This document shows positions 37,454-45,930 of a DNA stretch of 64,000 nt, piece after piece. Source of the stretch: Rickettsiales bacterium (GTDB lineage: Bacteria; Pseudomonadota; Alphaproteobacteria; Rickettsiales; UBA998); assembly GCA_028279475.1 (NCBI GenBank), contig JANQNR010000003.1:124001-188000 (forward strand). Direction: 5' to 3'. Every line of letters begins with the position of its first letter. Within the stretch, counting starts at the first letter, position 1. The notes below the pieces were generated by a model, which was not told the origin of the DNA, ran no database searches, and saw only the letters and a program-made list of their open reading frames with translations. Made by a program: the position numbers and the translations under genes.

Positions 37454-38842
37454 ATGGCAGGCATTGGATTTGAACTGAAGAAACTCACCAACCACGATAA
37501 CCTCATCGGGGTGATGCATGCCTATATCAGCGCCGGTTTTGCAGCGGCGGGGCCATGGCTGTTCACCATTCTCGCCATTGCCGGGATTACGATCCTCTAT
37601 GCCGATTTTCTCTCATATGACGCGCTGATCAATTTCCGGGTGATTCTGGTCTATAACCTCGCCGCTTCGCTGGTGCTCTCGGCACCGGTATTCATGGTCA
37701 TCACTCGCTACATTGCCGATGCCATCAACCAGAAAGACGTCACCAGCGTCCCCTCAACCCTGCTGGGCTGCCTGCTACTCACCCTGCTATTCCAGCTACC
37801 CGTCGCCATTACCCTTTACGGCTGGTATGTCGATCTGCCGCTATCCCTGCGCCTCTCGGCGATTGCCAATCTGTTCCTGCTAACGGGTGTCTGGCTGCTT
37901 GGCGTCTTCCTGATGGCACTGAAAGATTTCCGCGCCGTTAACTGGTCCTACGGCATCGGCATGTTGATTGCCGTACTGGCAGCGCACTGGTTGCGTGTCG
38001 ATTACGGTGCGGCGGGTATGCTCAACGGCTTTAATATCGGGATTGCCATCATCGTCTTCTCACTCACCGCCAAGGTATTCGCCGAATACCCCTACCGCTA
38101 TGGCACACCGTTTTCCATGCTGCCGGCCTTCCGCCGCTACTATCAACTGGCCTGGGGCGGGTTCTTCTATAATCTGGCCATCTGGATCGACAAGCTGATT
38201 ATGTGGTTTGCGCCGGAGCGGGTCAAGCTGCCCAGCAAGATGATCTTCTATCCCGACTATGACAGCGCCATGTTCCTGGCCTATGTCACCATCGTCCCCG
38301 CCATGGCGATTTTCTTCTTCAGCGTGGAAACGCACTTCTTCCAGCGCTATCGCCGCTTCTATGACGACATCCTCGACCATAAACCGCTCTGGCGCATCAA
38401 GGAGAACGGTCAGAAAATGCTCGACTCCATCCTCTACCATGCCCGCACCTTTATGGTCGTGCAGGGGGCGATTACTTTCCTGGCGATTATCCTGGCGGCG
38501 GAAATCCTGGAACTGGTCAATTTCAGCTACCGCCAGATCGGGATTTTCCGGCTGGGGACGCTCGGCGGCATGCTGCATGTGCTGGCGCTGTTCATGATGA
38601 TTATTCTGTCCTATTTCGACAGCCGCTCACGGGTGATGTGGTTGCAACTGTTCTTCCTGGTGAGCAATATCATCCTGACCTATATCAGCATGCAGATGGG
38701 CTTTGCCTATTATGGGTATGGTTATTTCCTTTCCTCGGCACTGACCTTCCTGCTCACCGCTTTCGTGCTCTACCGCTTCATGAGCCACCTGCCCTACCAT
38801 GCATTTATAACGCATAACAATGCAATTCGTGGTGGTGCGTAG
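37454..38842 (+). CDS. pelG: PelG, multi-helix membrane protein of the Pel system
   Basis: The opening MAGIGFELKKL is characteristic of PelG and the 462-residue product has about 12 hydrophobic helices, as in MATE/MVF-fold flippases. It is the expected inner-membrane exporter with PelD and PelE. Separated from pelF by the two inserted genes and an inverted repeat, but on the same strand. Confidence 0.93.
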   Translation: MAGIGFELKKLTNHDNLIGVMHAYISAGFAAAGPWLFTILAIAGITILYADFLSYDALINFRVILVYNLAASLVLSAPVFMVITRYIADAINQKDVTSVPSTLLGCLLLTLLFQLPVAITLYGWYVDLPLSLRLSAIANLFLLTGVWLLGVFLMALKDFRAVNWSYGIGMLIAVLAAHWLRVDYGAAGMLNGFNIGIAIIVFSLTAKVFAEYPYRYGTPFSMLPAFRRYYQLAWGGFFYNLAIWIDKLIMWFAPERVKLPSKMIFYPDYDSAMFLAYVTIVPAMAIFFFSVETHFFQRYRRFYDDILDHKPLWRIKENGQKMLDSILYHARTFMVVQGAITFLAIILAAEILELVNFSYRQIGIFRLGTLGGMLHVLALFMMIILSYFDSRSRVMWLQLFFLVSNIILTYISMQMGFAYYGYGYFLSSALTFLLTAFVLYRFMSHLPYHAFITHNNAIRGGA

Positions 38843-38904
38843 AAATATTTTCACTTGTCAGAAATAAACAGAAATTTTACAATGATTTCGTTAGGATGGA
38901 AGTA

Positions 38905-39150
38905 ATGAGTAACCTTACCTTTGATAAATTGGCCTATGTCGATAAGCTCAAGGCCGGCGGCATTAGTCCTGAACAGGCAAGAGTGCAAGCCGATGCGCTG
39001 GATGACGCGTTACGCGACAGCGTTGTGACCGAAATGAGTCTGCAAAAACACCTTGAGCCGATTCGCCAGGATCTGGCACTGCTGAAATGGGGCGTGGCAT
39101 TGATTGTCGCTGCCGTCATATTACCCTTACTGAAACAGTTTTTTGAATAA
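38905..39150 (+). CDS. DUF1640 coiled-coil protein with C-terminal membrane anchor
   Basis: An 81-residue product: FDKLAYVDKLKAGGISPEQARVQADALDDAL is the DUF1640 pattern, followed by one hydrophobic helix (WGVALIVAAVILPLL). The family is related to mitochondrial CCDC90/MCUR1 and common in Alphaproteobacteria; its bacterial role is not known. GGAAGTA before the ATG at 38905 favours this start over the ATG at 38896. Confidence 0.8.
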   Translation: MSNLTFDKLAYVDKLKAGGISPEQARVQADALDDALRDSVVTEMSLQKHLEPIRQDLALLKWGVALIVAAVILPLLKQFFE

Positions 39151-39170
39151 CGCTTTTATAACGAGAATCC

Positions 39171-39755
39171 ATGAACGACAGAATCCTGCTTATCCGCACC
39201 GGCGGCACCATTGACGCCAAACCCTACGATGATCCGCGCAATCCGCCTTCCTATGTGGAGACATTGCAGGCGGAGGACAGCTTGATTAACGTATTGCTGG
39301 CAACATCAAAGCAGGAAGATGTGGATCAGTATTCCTGGGTTCCTGATCTGGAAACACAGTTTGTCAAAGACTCACAACTCTTTGATGGCGAAGATATTCA
39401 GGCATTGGCAAATATTATTCGCAACGACGATCATAGATTCTTCATCCTTACGCATGGCACGGATGCAATGATAAAAAATGCAACAGCATTGGATGAGGCA
39501 CTGAAAGGCAGTGGCAAAACCGTGATGTTCGCCGGTGCGATGGTGCCACTCTCTATGGGCGATAAAGCTCCCAGCGATGGAACCCCTGCCGTGGATTTCG
39601 CATTGCGTGAAGTGAAGGGCGCACCGCCCGGTGTGTATGTCGTCGGCCGTGATGCACATACCAAACGGCTGGAATATACGCCCCCTCAAGAGGTTACCAA
39701 GGATCGGAAAGCGAGCCTGAAAGACCTGACCTTCACCCTGTCGCATCGTCGTTAA
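39171..39755 (+). CDS. Single-domain asparaginase-like protein
   Basis: Matches the N-terminal domain of L-asparaginases: TGGTID with the nucleophile Thr at 13, and THGTDAM (94-100) with the Thr-Asp pair. The product is 194 residues, against 320-350 for the enzyme, and ends before the C-terminal domain that completes the active site. It has an intact frame, so it is a short family rather than an obvious fragment. Activity is uncertain. Confidence 0.8.
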   Translation: MNDRILLIRTGGTIDAKPYDDPRNPPSYVETLQAEDSLINVLLATSKQEDVDQYSWVPDLETQFVKDSQLFDGEDIQALANIIRNDDHRFFILTHGTDAMIKNATALDEALKGSGKTVMFAGAMVPLSMGDKAPSDGTPAVDFALREVKGAPPGVYVVGRDAHTKRLEYTPPQEVTKDRKASLKDLTFTLSHRR

Positions 39756-39773
39756 CAAATATCCACATCCCCC

Positions 39774-39802
39774 TTGTTGCATTCCGGCGTGTTTCTTATA
39801 TA
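39774..39802 (+). promoter_or_regulatory. Sigma-70-like promoter of trxA
   Basis: TTGTTG (39774-39779), 17-base spacer, TATATA (39797-39802), 38 bases before the trxA ATG. Confidence 0.5.
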
Positions 39803-39840
39803 AGGGAGAGACAATATACAGTTAACAAGGAGAAGACGAG

Positions 39841-40161
39841 ATGGCCAAACAAGTCAGTGATGAGAATTTTGAAGCAGAAGTATTAAAGGCCGATAAGCCC
39901 GTATTAGTGGATTTCTGGGCGGAATGGTGCGGCCCGTGCCGTCAGCTCTCCCCCATCATCGACCAGCTGTCCGAAGAGCTGGGCGAAAAGGTGAACATCG
40001 TGAAAGTTAACATTGACGAAAGTCCTGAAACGCCTGGGAAATATGGCGTACGTGGCATCCCAACCATGATCATGTTCAAGGGCGGCGAGGCGATCGGCAC
40101 CAAGGTCGGTGCCATTCCGAAATCTCAGCTAAAAGAGTGGATCGAAGGCCAGGTGGCATAA
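39841..40161 (+). CDS. trxA: Thioredoxin
   Basis: The redox site WCGPC (C30, C33) follows VLVDFWAE, with the cis-proline loop GVRGIPTM. Length 106. Cytosolic disulfide reductant for enzymes such as ribonucleotide reductase. AAGGAG precedes the ATG. Confidence 0.96.
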   Translation: MAKQVSDENFEAEVLKADKPVLVDFWAEWCGPCRQLSPIIDQLSEELGEKVNIVKVNIDESPETPGKYGVRGIPTMIMFKGGEAIGTKVGAIPKSQLKEWIEGQVA

Positions 40162-40196
40162 GCCTTTCGGTACGCTTGCCGGACATATAAAAGCAT

Positions 40197-40685
40197 ATGG
40201 CCAACCGACTGTCATGGCCAGGGGTAAAGCGCTGCCTCCTCACCATCTCCGGTATCCTTTATGCATGGGTAGTACTGGGGAATGTGGTAGGACATATTCT
40301 TGCATTCCGCTTCTTTTTCACCTTTTGGCAGGCAACGGATCGCTTGGTGCTCTGTTATCCCTCGTTCTCTCTTGGTGGTTACTATACGAATTGTGAAAAT
40401 TGGTGGGCTGATTTGTTCTGGTTGGTGACCGTAAAAATTCCGGGGCTTGTATGGAATACTTTTTCCATTGCCGGGGGATTTACCTTAATCAGTTTGGATC
40501 AACTACACCTTCGCTATTTCATAAATAGTTTGCCCTTCTGGGCGCTTGGGTTGTTCATCTTCGGCTTTATTATGTTTCCCGGTATGCTTTATTGGAAGCA
40601 ACAGAACATCAGAGGCTATTACTTGTTGAATACTCTTTTGGTGCTGCTGATATTATGGGGCATATACGCATATTACATGGGATAG
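40197..40685 (+). CDS. Four-helix inner-membrane protein, function unknown
   Basis: The 162-residue product has about four hydrophobic helices and aromatic-rich loops (NCENWWADLFWL). No motif recognised. It lies 35 bases after trxA; no clear Shine-Dalgarno was seen, so the exact start is less certain. Confidence 0.65.
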   Translation: MANRLSWPGVKRCLLTISGILYAWVVLGNVVGHILAFRFFFTFWQATDRLVLCYPSFSLGGYYTNCENWWADLFWLVTVKIPGLVWNTFSIAGGFTLISLDQLHLRYFINSLPFWALGLFIFGFIMFPGMLYWKQQNIRGYYLLNTLLVLLILWGIYAYYMG

Positions 40686-40699
40686 ACGGCCATTTCCGA

Positions 40700-41515
40700 T
40701 TAACGGTTCAAGAGACTTTGGGGGCTTAATGTGCGCTCGGATTGGTGGTAACGCATCATTTGGTCAAACGCTTCATGGACGAAAGGTGCACGAATATGAA
40801 TATCCGCCCGCCCCTCCGGCTCATCATTCCATGCACCTCCTACGCCTCTCAGAAAATCGCCGAAACTTGTGCCTTCAGAAACGGCATTTACATTTACCCA
40901 TAGTTTTGTATTTTGGCGAATACTATCATAATCGATGATGTTAAGATGACTTACGGGGTCGATTGTAATCAAAGTATGAATACGTTCTGGTAGTCGTTCG
41001 GCTACCAATACAGCGCTATCACCACCATAGCTATGACCAATTAAATTGACGCGGCGCGTTTTGGGTAACGTCTCGATAAAGCGAATAATATCACGTTCGT
41101 TCACGTCAGCTGTCGTATAATAATTATCGCCATATGAATACTTCTTTAAGCTATCCGATGTGATGACCGGGCCTGTAAAGGTTCTGTCACCACCACCCCC
41201 CACAAAGATATTCGCCTGGTTCAGGCGCTCTCCCGACGGAGGCAGGATCGTCTTCACATAATCAACTTCCTCACTGCCGGGAACCGCACCGATCAATGTC
41301 CATCGCCCATCTTCATCACGGGGCTGCAGGGGATTGTAATTGGCCTTTATCTCACGCATCACCTGCATGAGTTCCTGTAACGCAAGGCCAAGATTACGCA
41401 GCTTCCACGCTTCGACAAAGCGCTCATGATCCAGCGCTTTAAGCCGATACAGCTGCGACTCAATGTAGATGCGTTCAACATCTTCCAGACTTTCCATTTC
41501 CATATACGCGAACAT
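40700..41515 (-). CDS. Alpha/beta-hydrolase-like protein with a phage-type NxxQPRxxxGxWT motif
   Basis: A nucleophile elbow GHSYGG (S162) sits after a strand (RRVNLI), and later Asp (ITIDPVSH) and His (FVHEAF) are candidates for the triad. The first 60 residues are helical. NPLQPRDEDGRWT (61-73) resembles the short motif found in phage head-associated and polymorphic-toxin proteins of Alphaproteobacteria. Likely a lipase or esterase-like fold; substrate unknown. Confidence 0.65.
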   Translation of the reverse strand: MFAYMEMESLEDVERIYIESQLYRLKALDHERFVEAWKLRNLGLALQELMQVMREIKANYNPLQPRDEDGRWTLIGAVPGSEEVDYVKTILPPSGERLNQANIFVGGGGDRTFTGPVITSDSLKKYSYGDNYYTTADVNERDIIRFIETLPKTRRVNLIGHSYGGDSAVLVAERLPERIHTLITIDPVSHLNIIDYDSIRQNTKLWVNVNAVSEGTSFGDFLRGVGGAWNDEPEGRADIHIRAPFVHEAFDQMMRYHQSERTLSPQSLLNR

Positions 41516-41544
41516 ATAAGGGGTAGGGAAACCCGGAAGGAGAA

Positions 41545-42237
41545 TTATTCAGATTCTGTCGCCTTCCCTCTCGCTTCCTGCAAAAATGCCTGAAACCCGT
41601 CGCGCGTCGTTTCATATAATGCACCATCGCATGGCGCACGGCGATACAGGTTCTGATACGACCCCTGCGCCGCAGCGATGATATTGTTCGCTACCGCTTC
41701 ACTATCTCCATAGCGAGCAATATCGTGCATCATGGCAGAGGATAATGTTACATATTCATCGTCACCTGCCTCACCACAATGATTCAGTATCAGATAGCTG
41801 ACCAGGGCATCCTCATAGACGACCTTCAATTGATCCAGCGCCGTATCCACATCCTGCACCGGCGCTTCAGGTGCCACCGCCGTTTGCACTTCCTCTTCAT
41901 ACGGCACAAAGGTGGTTGACTCCGCCGGGGTGATACGTGCCACCTCAGGATAGATGCGGGTCTGTGTGATCTGCGCTGCCACATCCATATACATCACCAG
42001 CCCGACCAACAGGGACCATAATCCCAGCGCCACCTTCCCGCGCAGCAATACAGCCTCCAGCAAATCCTGGCGTTCCTGCGAACGCCGCCCCTGCGTTACT
42101 ATATCGCTGTATTGCCGGTTTTGCTTCTGCATCGTACGTATTAACACAATGGTGAGCACGATCATTACTCCCCAACGCAACCACACCACGCCATCAAGCT
42201 GGGTCAGCGCGTAATGAATTAGGGTAACATCCGGCAT
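41545..42237 (-). CDS. Membrane protein with two helices and a soluble C-terminus
   Basis: Two hydrophobic helices (WGVMIVLTIVLI near 25, ALGLWSLLVGLVMYM near 80) flank a charged loop; the rest is soluble with three Cys (NHCGEAG, APCDG). The ATG at 42237 is taken; a GTG at 42243 overlaps the upstream stop. Co-linear with the lectin-like gene, probably the same operon. Function unknown. Confidence 0.65.
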   Translation of the reverse strand: MPDVTLIHYALTQLDGVVWLRWGVMIVLTIVLIRTMQKQNRQYSDIVTQGRRSQERQDLLEAVLLRGKVALGLWSLLVGLVMYMDVAAQITQTRIYPEVARITPAESTTFVPYEEEVQTAVAPEAPVQDVDTALDQLKVVYEDALVSYLILNHCGEAGDDEYVTLSSAMMHDIARYGDSEAVANNIIAAAQGSYQNLYRRAPCDGALYETTRDGFQAFLQEARGKATESE

Positions 42238-42239
42238 AT

Positions 42240-42647
42240 TCACTCACATTGCAACGTGGCGCGCTGCCCTTCATACAGGAACACATGCCGTTCGGTTTCA
42301 TCAAAGAAATAGGTCTTACCGGCATCGGCCAGGCAATAATAGTCAATCAGAATCTCTTCCGTGCAATTCGGCGTCGGGTCATCCTTATACAGCGTGGTTG
42401 TATCTATTTCACACATGGCCCGACCATCACAGGACGCTTTCAATGCCGCCACCATAGCATCCTGCGACGGCAACCCGGCCACATCGGCGTCAATGCTTTG
42501 CGGACAATGGGGTTTAACCGATGCAATATGCAGCGTCGTTGCCGGCTCCGGCGGGGGACCGAAACGCAATTCCCCACTTAGAATCACCGCGCCCATCAGG
42601 GCAAAGACGGCGACAGTAGCAATGGTGAAGGCCAGCGGATGTTTCAT
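42240..42647 (-). CDS. Single-pass anchored protein with a SUEL-lectin-like cysteine pattern
   Basis: A hydrophobic N-terminal segment (FTIATVAVFALMGAVILSG) is followed by about 100 residues with five Cys. The spacing CDGRAMCEID...PNCTEEILIDYYC resembles the C-terminal part of rhamnose/galactose-binding lectin (SUEL) domains, where C-G-x-x-x-C, a P-C turn and a V-x-Y-x-C end are conserved. This is a match by eye and may be convergent. The ATG 42647 is preferred to an in-frame TTG. Confidence 0.5.
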   Translation of the reverse strand: MKHPLAFTIATVAVFALMGAVILSGELRFGPPPEPATTLHIASVKPHCPQSIDADVAGLPSQDAMVAALKASCDGRAMCEIDTTTLYKDDPTPNCTEEILIDYYCLADAGKTYFFDETERHVFLYEGQRATLQCE

Positions 42648-42725
42648 GATGTGAGTCAAAGCATGAAATGCACATCAACGCAAGCCATGCCTTGAAGTAA
42701 CCAATCATGCTCCTATATTTGCGCT

Positions 42726-42986
42726 ATGACATCGGTCAAACACCAGCTGGAAACTCTGCTGACAGAGGCGTTGAGCCCCAATTTTCTGGACGTGCAGGAT
42801 GAGTCGCATTTACATGCTGGCCACCGGGAGGCGGGCGATGCCCAGGAAACCCATTTTCGGGTTATCATTGCCTCCACGGCATTTGATGGGCATTCCAAAG
42901 TGCAGCAACACCAAATGATCTACCGGGCCGTGAACGGATTGATGCCCAAACCGGTGCACGCGCTAGCGATTGATATTCGCACCTGA
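42726..42986 (+). CDS. bolA: BolA-family protein
   Basis: The 86-residue product has the BolA core: DESHLHAGHRE, FRVIIASTAFDG and QHQMIYRAVNGLM. BolA proteins pair with monothiol glutaredoxins to sense or carry Fe-S clusters, with His of the HAG motif as ligand. Divergent from the lectin-like gene and 31 bases before the inverted element upstream of murJ. Confidence 0.9.
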   Translation: MTSVKHQLETLLTEALSPNFLDVQDESHLHAGHREAGDAQETHFRVIIASTAFDGHSKVQQHQMIYRAVNGLMPKPVHALAIDIRT

Positions 42987-43017
42987 AACCCTTTCATATC
43001 CTTCAGCCCAAAGCAGC

Positions 43018-43166
43018 TTATAATTGCTTCACCTAGCATTTTCTGGTTCAGCGAAAATGTTGCGCTTTTCATGTTTTCTGCGTAAGTGTAGACATGCTAC
43101 ATGCGCAAAGGAAACATAAAAAAGTGACATTTGCAGCAAGCAGAAAATGTTAGGTGAAGTGATTAT
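43018..43166 (+). promoter_or_regulatory. Long inverted repeat in the murJ leader, covering its Shine-Dalgarno
   Basis: CTTCACCTAGCATTTTCTG (43027-43045) pairs with CAGAAAATGTTAGGTGAAG (43141-43159) with one mismatch, and ATAAT beyond each end extends the stem. The inside also pairs imperfectly (AAATGT...ATGTTTTCTGCG with the inverse of GCGCAAAGGAAACAT...ACATTT), so nearly all 149 bases could form one hairpin. The AGGTGAAG (43152-43159) is the only Shine-Dalgarno-like sequence before the murJ ATG at 43167. Either a translational switch, a MITE, or both. Confidence 0.7.
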
Positions 43167-44708
43167 ATGTCCCTGTTGCGCTCCTCCGCCATTATTGGCT
43201 CGTTTACGATGCTCTCACGCATTTTCGGCTTTCTGCGCGACGTCATCATCGCCAACGTCATGGGTGCCGGGATGCTCAGCGACGCGTTTTTCGTCGCCTT
43301 CAAAATCCCCAATTTCCTACGCCGCCTGTTTGCAGAGGGAGCCTTTAACGCCGCTTTCCTGCCAATGTTCGCCGGCATGCTGAAGGTAGACGGGCAAGAC
43401 GCCGCCATGCGCTTTGCCTCTATCATTATGACCATACTGACCCTGTGCCTATTAATGATTGCCGCACTCGCCATCTTCTTTATGCCGGAGGTACTGGCAC
43501 TGATTGCTCCCGGCTATCGTGACGACCCGGAATTGCTAGCGCTGACCATTGATCTAAGCCGTGTCACGTTTCCCTACATCATCTTTATTTCTCTAGTCAG
43601 CCTGCTAAGCGGCATTCTGAATAGTCATGATCGCTTTGCCGCCGTCGCCTTTACCCCGGTACTGCTCAATCTCTCACTGATTTTCTTCATTCTGGTGCTG
43701 GCACCACACTTTCCCAGCCATGCCCATGCACTGGCCACCGGTGTATTCTTTGCCGGGCTGGTACAATGCCTGTGGCTGGTCTGGGTATGTGCACGGCATG
43801 ACAGCCTGCCGAAATTTGTTCGCCCGCAATGGACAGACGATGTGCGCACTATGATGCGCGCTTTCGTGCCAGTCGCCTTCGGGGCCGGGGTGGCGCAAGT
43901 GAACCAGTTGATTGACATCATATTAGCCACCTACTTGGATACGGCTGTGTCGTACCTCTATTATGCAGATCGCCTGTATGAATTGCCGCTGGGTGTGATC
44001 GGTATCGCCATCGCCACAGCACTGCTTCCCATGCTTTCGCGCCATATTCGTGCCAAAGAACACGAGGAAGCCACGGCTGCCATCAACCAGGCACTACGTT
44101 TTACCGCGCTCATCGGTTTACCGGCAACGGCCGCATTGATTGTCATCGCTTCACCGATTGTGACTGTCATTTATGAGCATGGTGCCTTCAGCCCAGAAGA
44201 CAGTGCTGCCGTAATTCCAGCATTAATCGCTTATGCCTGTGGCCTGCCGGCCTTTCTGGTGATTAAAATCTTTTCTAACTGCTTCTTTGCTGCCGGAGAC
44301 ACCAAAACACCGGTCAAGATCGCTATTGTCTGCGTGCTGACCAACCTGATCCTGAACTTGATTCTGATCGAATATTATGCCCATGTCGGGCTGGCAATCG
44401 CCACCAGCGCCGCAGGATGGTTGAATGCGATACTGCTGGGATATTTTCTCTATATGCGCCATCTGTTCCGCCCGGCTCCGGGATTGGGAATCTACCTACT
44501 AAAACTACTCATTGCTATTGCCGCCATGACGTTTGCGCTACTCATATGCACGCAATGGTTGAATAACTGGCTGACAGGTCACACTCTGCAGAGGGCTGGA
44601 GCGATGTTAATACTCGTGGTTGTAGGGAGTGTTTCATATTTTGTTTTTGCGTTCATATGTCGTGCCTTTACGCGCCAAGACGTTACTTTAGGAACACAAA
44701 AACCATAA
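43167..44708 (+). CDS. murJ: Lipid II flippase MurJ
   Basis: Thirteen to fourteen hydrophobic helices and the MVF-family opening SLLRSSAIIGSFTMLSRIFGFLRDVIIA are diagnostic; AEGAFNAAFLPMF is also conserved. Length 513. Flips lipid II across the inner membrane for peptidoglycan synthesis and is essential in most bacteria. The ATG at 43167 follows the inverted repeat directly. Confidence 0.96.
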   Translation: MSLLRSSAIIGSFTMLSRIFGFLRDVIIANVMGAGMLSDAFFVAFKIPNFLRRLFAEGAFNAAFLPMFAGMLKVDGQDAAMRFASIIMTILTLCLLMIAALAIFFMPEVLALIAPGYRDDPELLALTIDLSRVTFPYIIFISLVSLLSGILNSHDRFAAVAFTPVLLNLSLIFFILVLAPHFPSHAHALATGVFFAGLVQCLWLVWVCARHDSLPKFVRPQWTDDVRTMMRAFVPVAFGAGVAQVNQLIDIILATYLDTAVSYLYYADRLYELPLGVIGIAIATALLPMLSRHIRAKEHEEATAAINQALRFTALIGLPATAALIVIASPIVTVIYEHGAFSPEDSAAVIPALIAYACGLPAFLVIKIFSNCFFAAGDTKTPVKIAIVCVLTNLILNLILIEYYAHVGLAIATSAAGWLNAILLGYFLYMRHLFRPAPGLGIYLLKLLIAIAAMTFALLICTQWLNNWLTGHTLQRAGAMLILVVVGSVSYFVFAFICRAFTRQDVTLGTQKP

Positions 44709-44824
44709 TTTCACTTTTTTCTGATAGATAACCAGTGTTTCCTACACGAACATCACTTGCAATCTAGGTGATTCAGCGTAATGCTCACGCGTATTAGGTT
44801 CTATAAAATTAAACTTAAAGTTGT

Positions 44825-45340
44825 ATGCTGCGTATTGACTCCCGTTCCGCCTCTTATTTCAGGGTGCTTATTGCTGAGGATGATGCACGTTTTCGCGTCA
44901 TGCTAGAAGATGCGCTTACTATTTTCGGATTTCGTAAACTGACCTTCGTCGAAACCGGAAAAGAAGCGCTGGAAATGATTGAGGCGTATCGCAATGGATT
45001 CCGCTATGATTTTATCATCACAGATTGGGAAATGCCAGACATGCAGGGCATTGAATTACTTGAAAATATAAGGCAAAGCACGGAACTGCCAGATTTTTCT
45101 ATTCCCATCCTGCTTTGCACCGGAATGGCACAAAAACGACATGTAATCGGCTCTCGAGATTTAGGCTGTACCGAGTTTCTGGCAAAGCCGTTCACGATTG
45201 AGCAATTAGCTGGTAAAATTCAGGCGCTATTATCACGACCGCGTAATTTCATCATATGCGACCGGTTTATCGGACCGGATCGGCGCCGTCAGGATATAAC
45301 GCTACCAGATGGTCAAATAGAACGCAGGAGGGCTGCATAA
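44825..45340 (+). CDS. Single-domain response regulator with basic tail
   Basis: A receiver domain with the acidic pair in LIAEDD, phospho-acceptor Asp67 in ITDWEMP, Thr in LLCTGMA and Lys in LAKPF. No output domain; the last 35 residues are basic (GPDRRRQDITLPDGQIERRR). Such proteins act as CheY-like shuttles. Coupled to the next gene by TAATG. Confidence 0.9.
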   Translation: MLRIDSRSASYFRVLIAEDDARFRVMLEDALTIFGFRKLTFVETGKEALEMIEAYRNGFRYDFIITDWEMPDMQGIELLENIRQSTELPDFSIPILLCTGMAQKRHVIGSRDLGCTEFLAKPFTIEQLAGKIQALLSRPRNFIICDRFIGPDRRRQDITLPDGQIERRRAA

Positions 45341-45837
45341 TGAGTAATGCTGATAATAGTACGGGTTCTGGCGCTGAAGCGATTATCTTTACCACCGGTG
45401 TGGAAATCTCGGAAAAGTTTCGTAAATACGCAACCATCAATGATACCACGATTGCGCAAGCCAACAAACAGTTCCAGAAGCGCAAGGGCGAATTTGAAAC
45501 GTCGCTATTACAGGACATCCATTCTACACAGCAATATTTTTCCCAATACTGTATTGCCTATAGTTCCGAAATGCTGACCCGGGTAAAACGCCTGGTGCTT
45601 GGTATCAAAAGTGGTGCCGGGATGGCTGAACATACGGTCATTTCGGAGATAGCGACACTGCTCTTTGAACTGTTTGACGATGGCTATGATATGCAAAACA
45701 GTAAAGTGCTGGAGAGTGTCAGCCTATATCTGAACACGATGGAAGACCTGATGACTGGCCAGCTCACCCCTGTAAATCAGGCGGAAATCGACATATTGGT
45801 CGGACATTTTAGCAAGTTAAATAGTGAGATACGCTGA
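45340..45837 (+). CDS. Helical protein coupled to the response regulator
   Basis: The 165-residue product is helical throughout with a Gly/Ser-rich first 20 residues. CAGGAGGG precedes the ATG, which shares a base with the previous stop, so the two are likely a functional pair. No family recognised; a receiver-binding or histidine-phosphotransfer-like helical protein is possible, but no conserved His motif is evident. Confidence 0.65.
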   Translation: MSNADNSTGSGAEAIIFTTGVEISEKFRKYATINDTTIAQANKQFQKRKGEFETSLLQDIHSTQQYFSQYCIAYSSEMLTRVKRLVLGIKSGAGMAEHTVISEIATLLFELFDDGYDMQNSKVLESVSLYLNTMEDLMTGQLTPVNQAEIDILVGHFSKLNSEIR

Positions 45838-45882
45838 TTTTTCCAAAAATTTCGCCTTGTGTCATGATTCTGTAACAGCGGC

Positions 45883-45911
45883 TTGATATTCTGTTAATAG
45901 TGAGAAATACT
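45883..45911 (+). promoter_or_regulatory. Possible promoter before the gene at 45931
   Basis: TTGATA, 17-base spacer, AATACT. The -10 matches four of six consensus bases. Confidence 0.3.
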
Positions 45912-45930
45912 CAACAGAACACAGAATACT

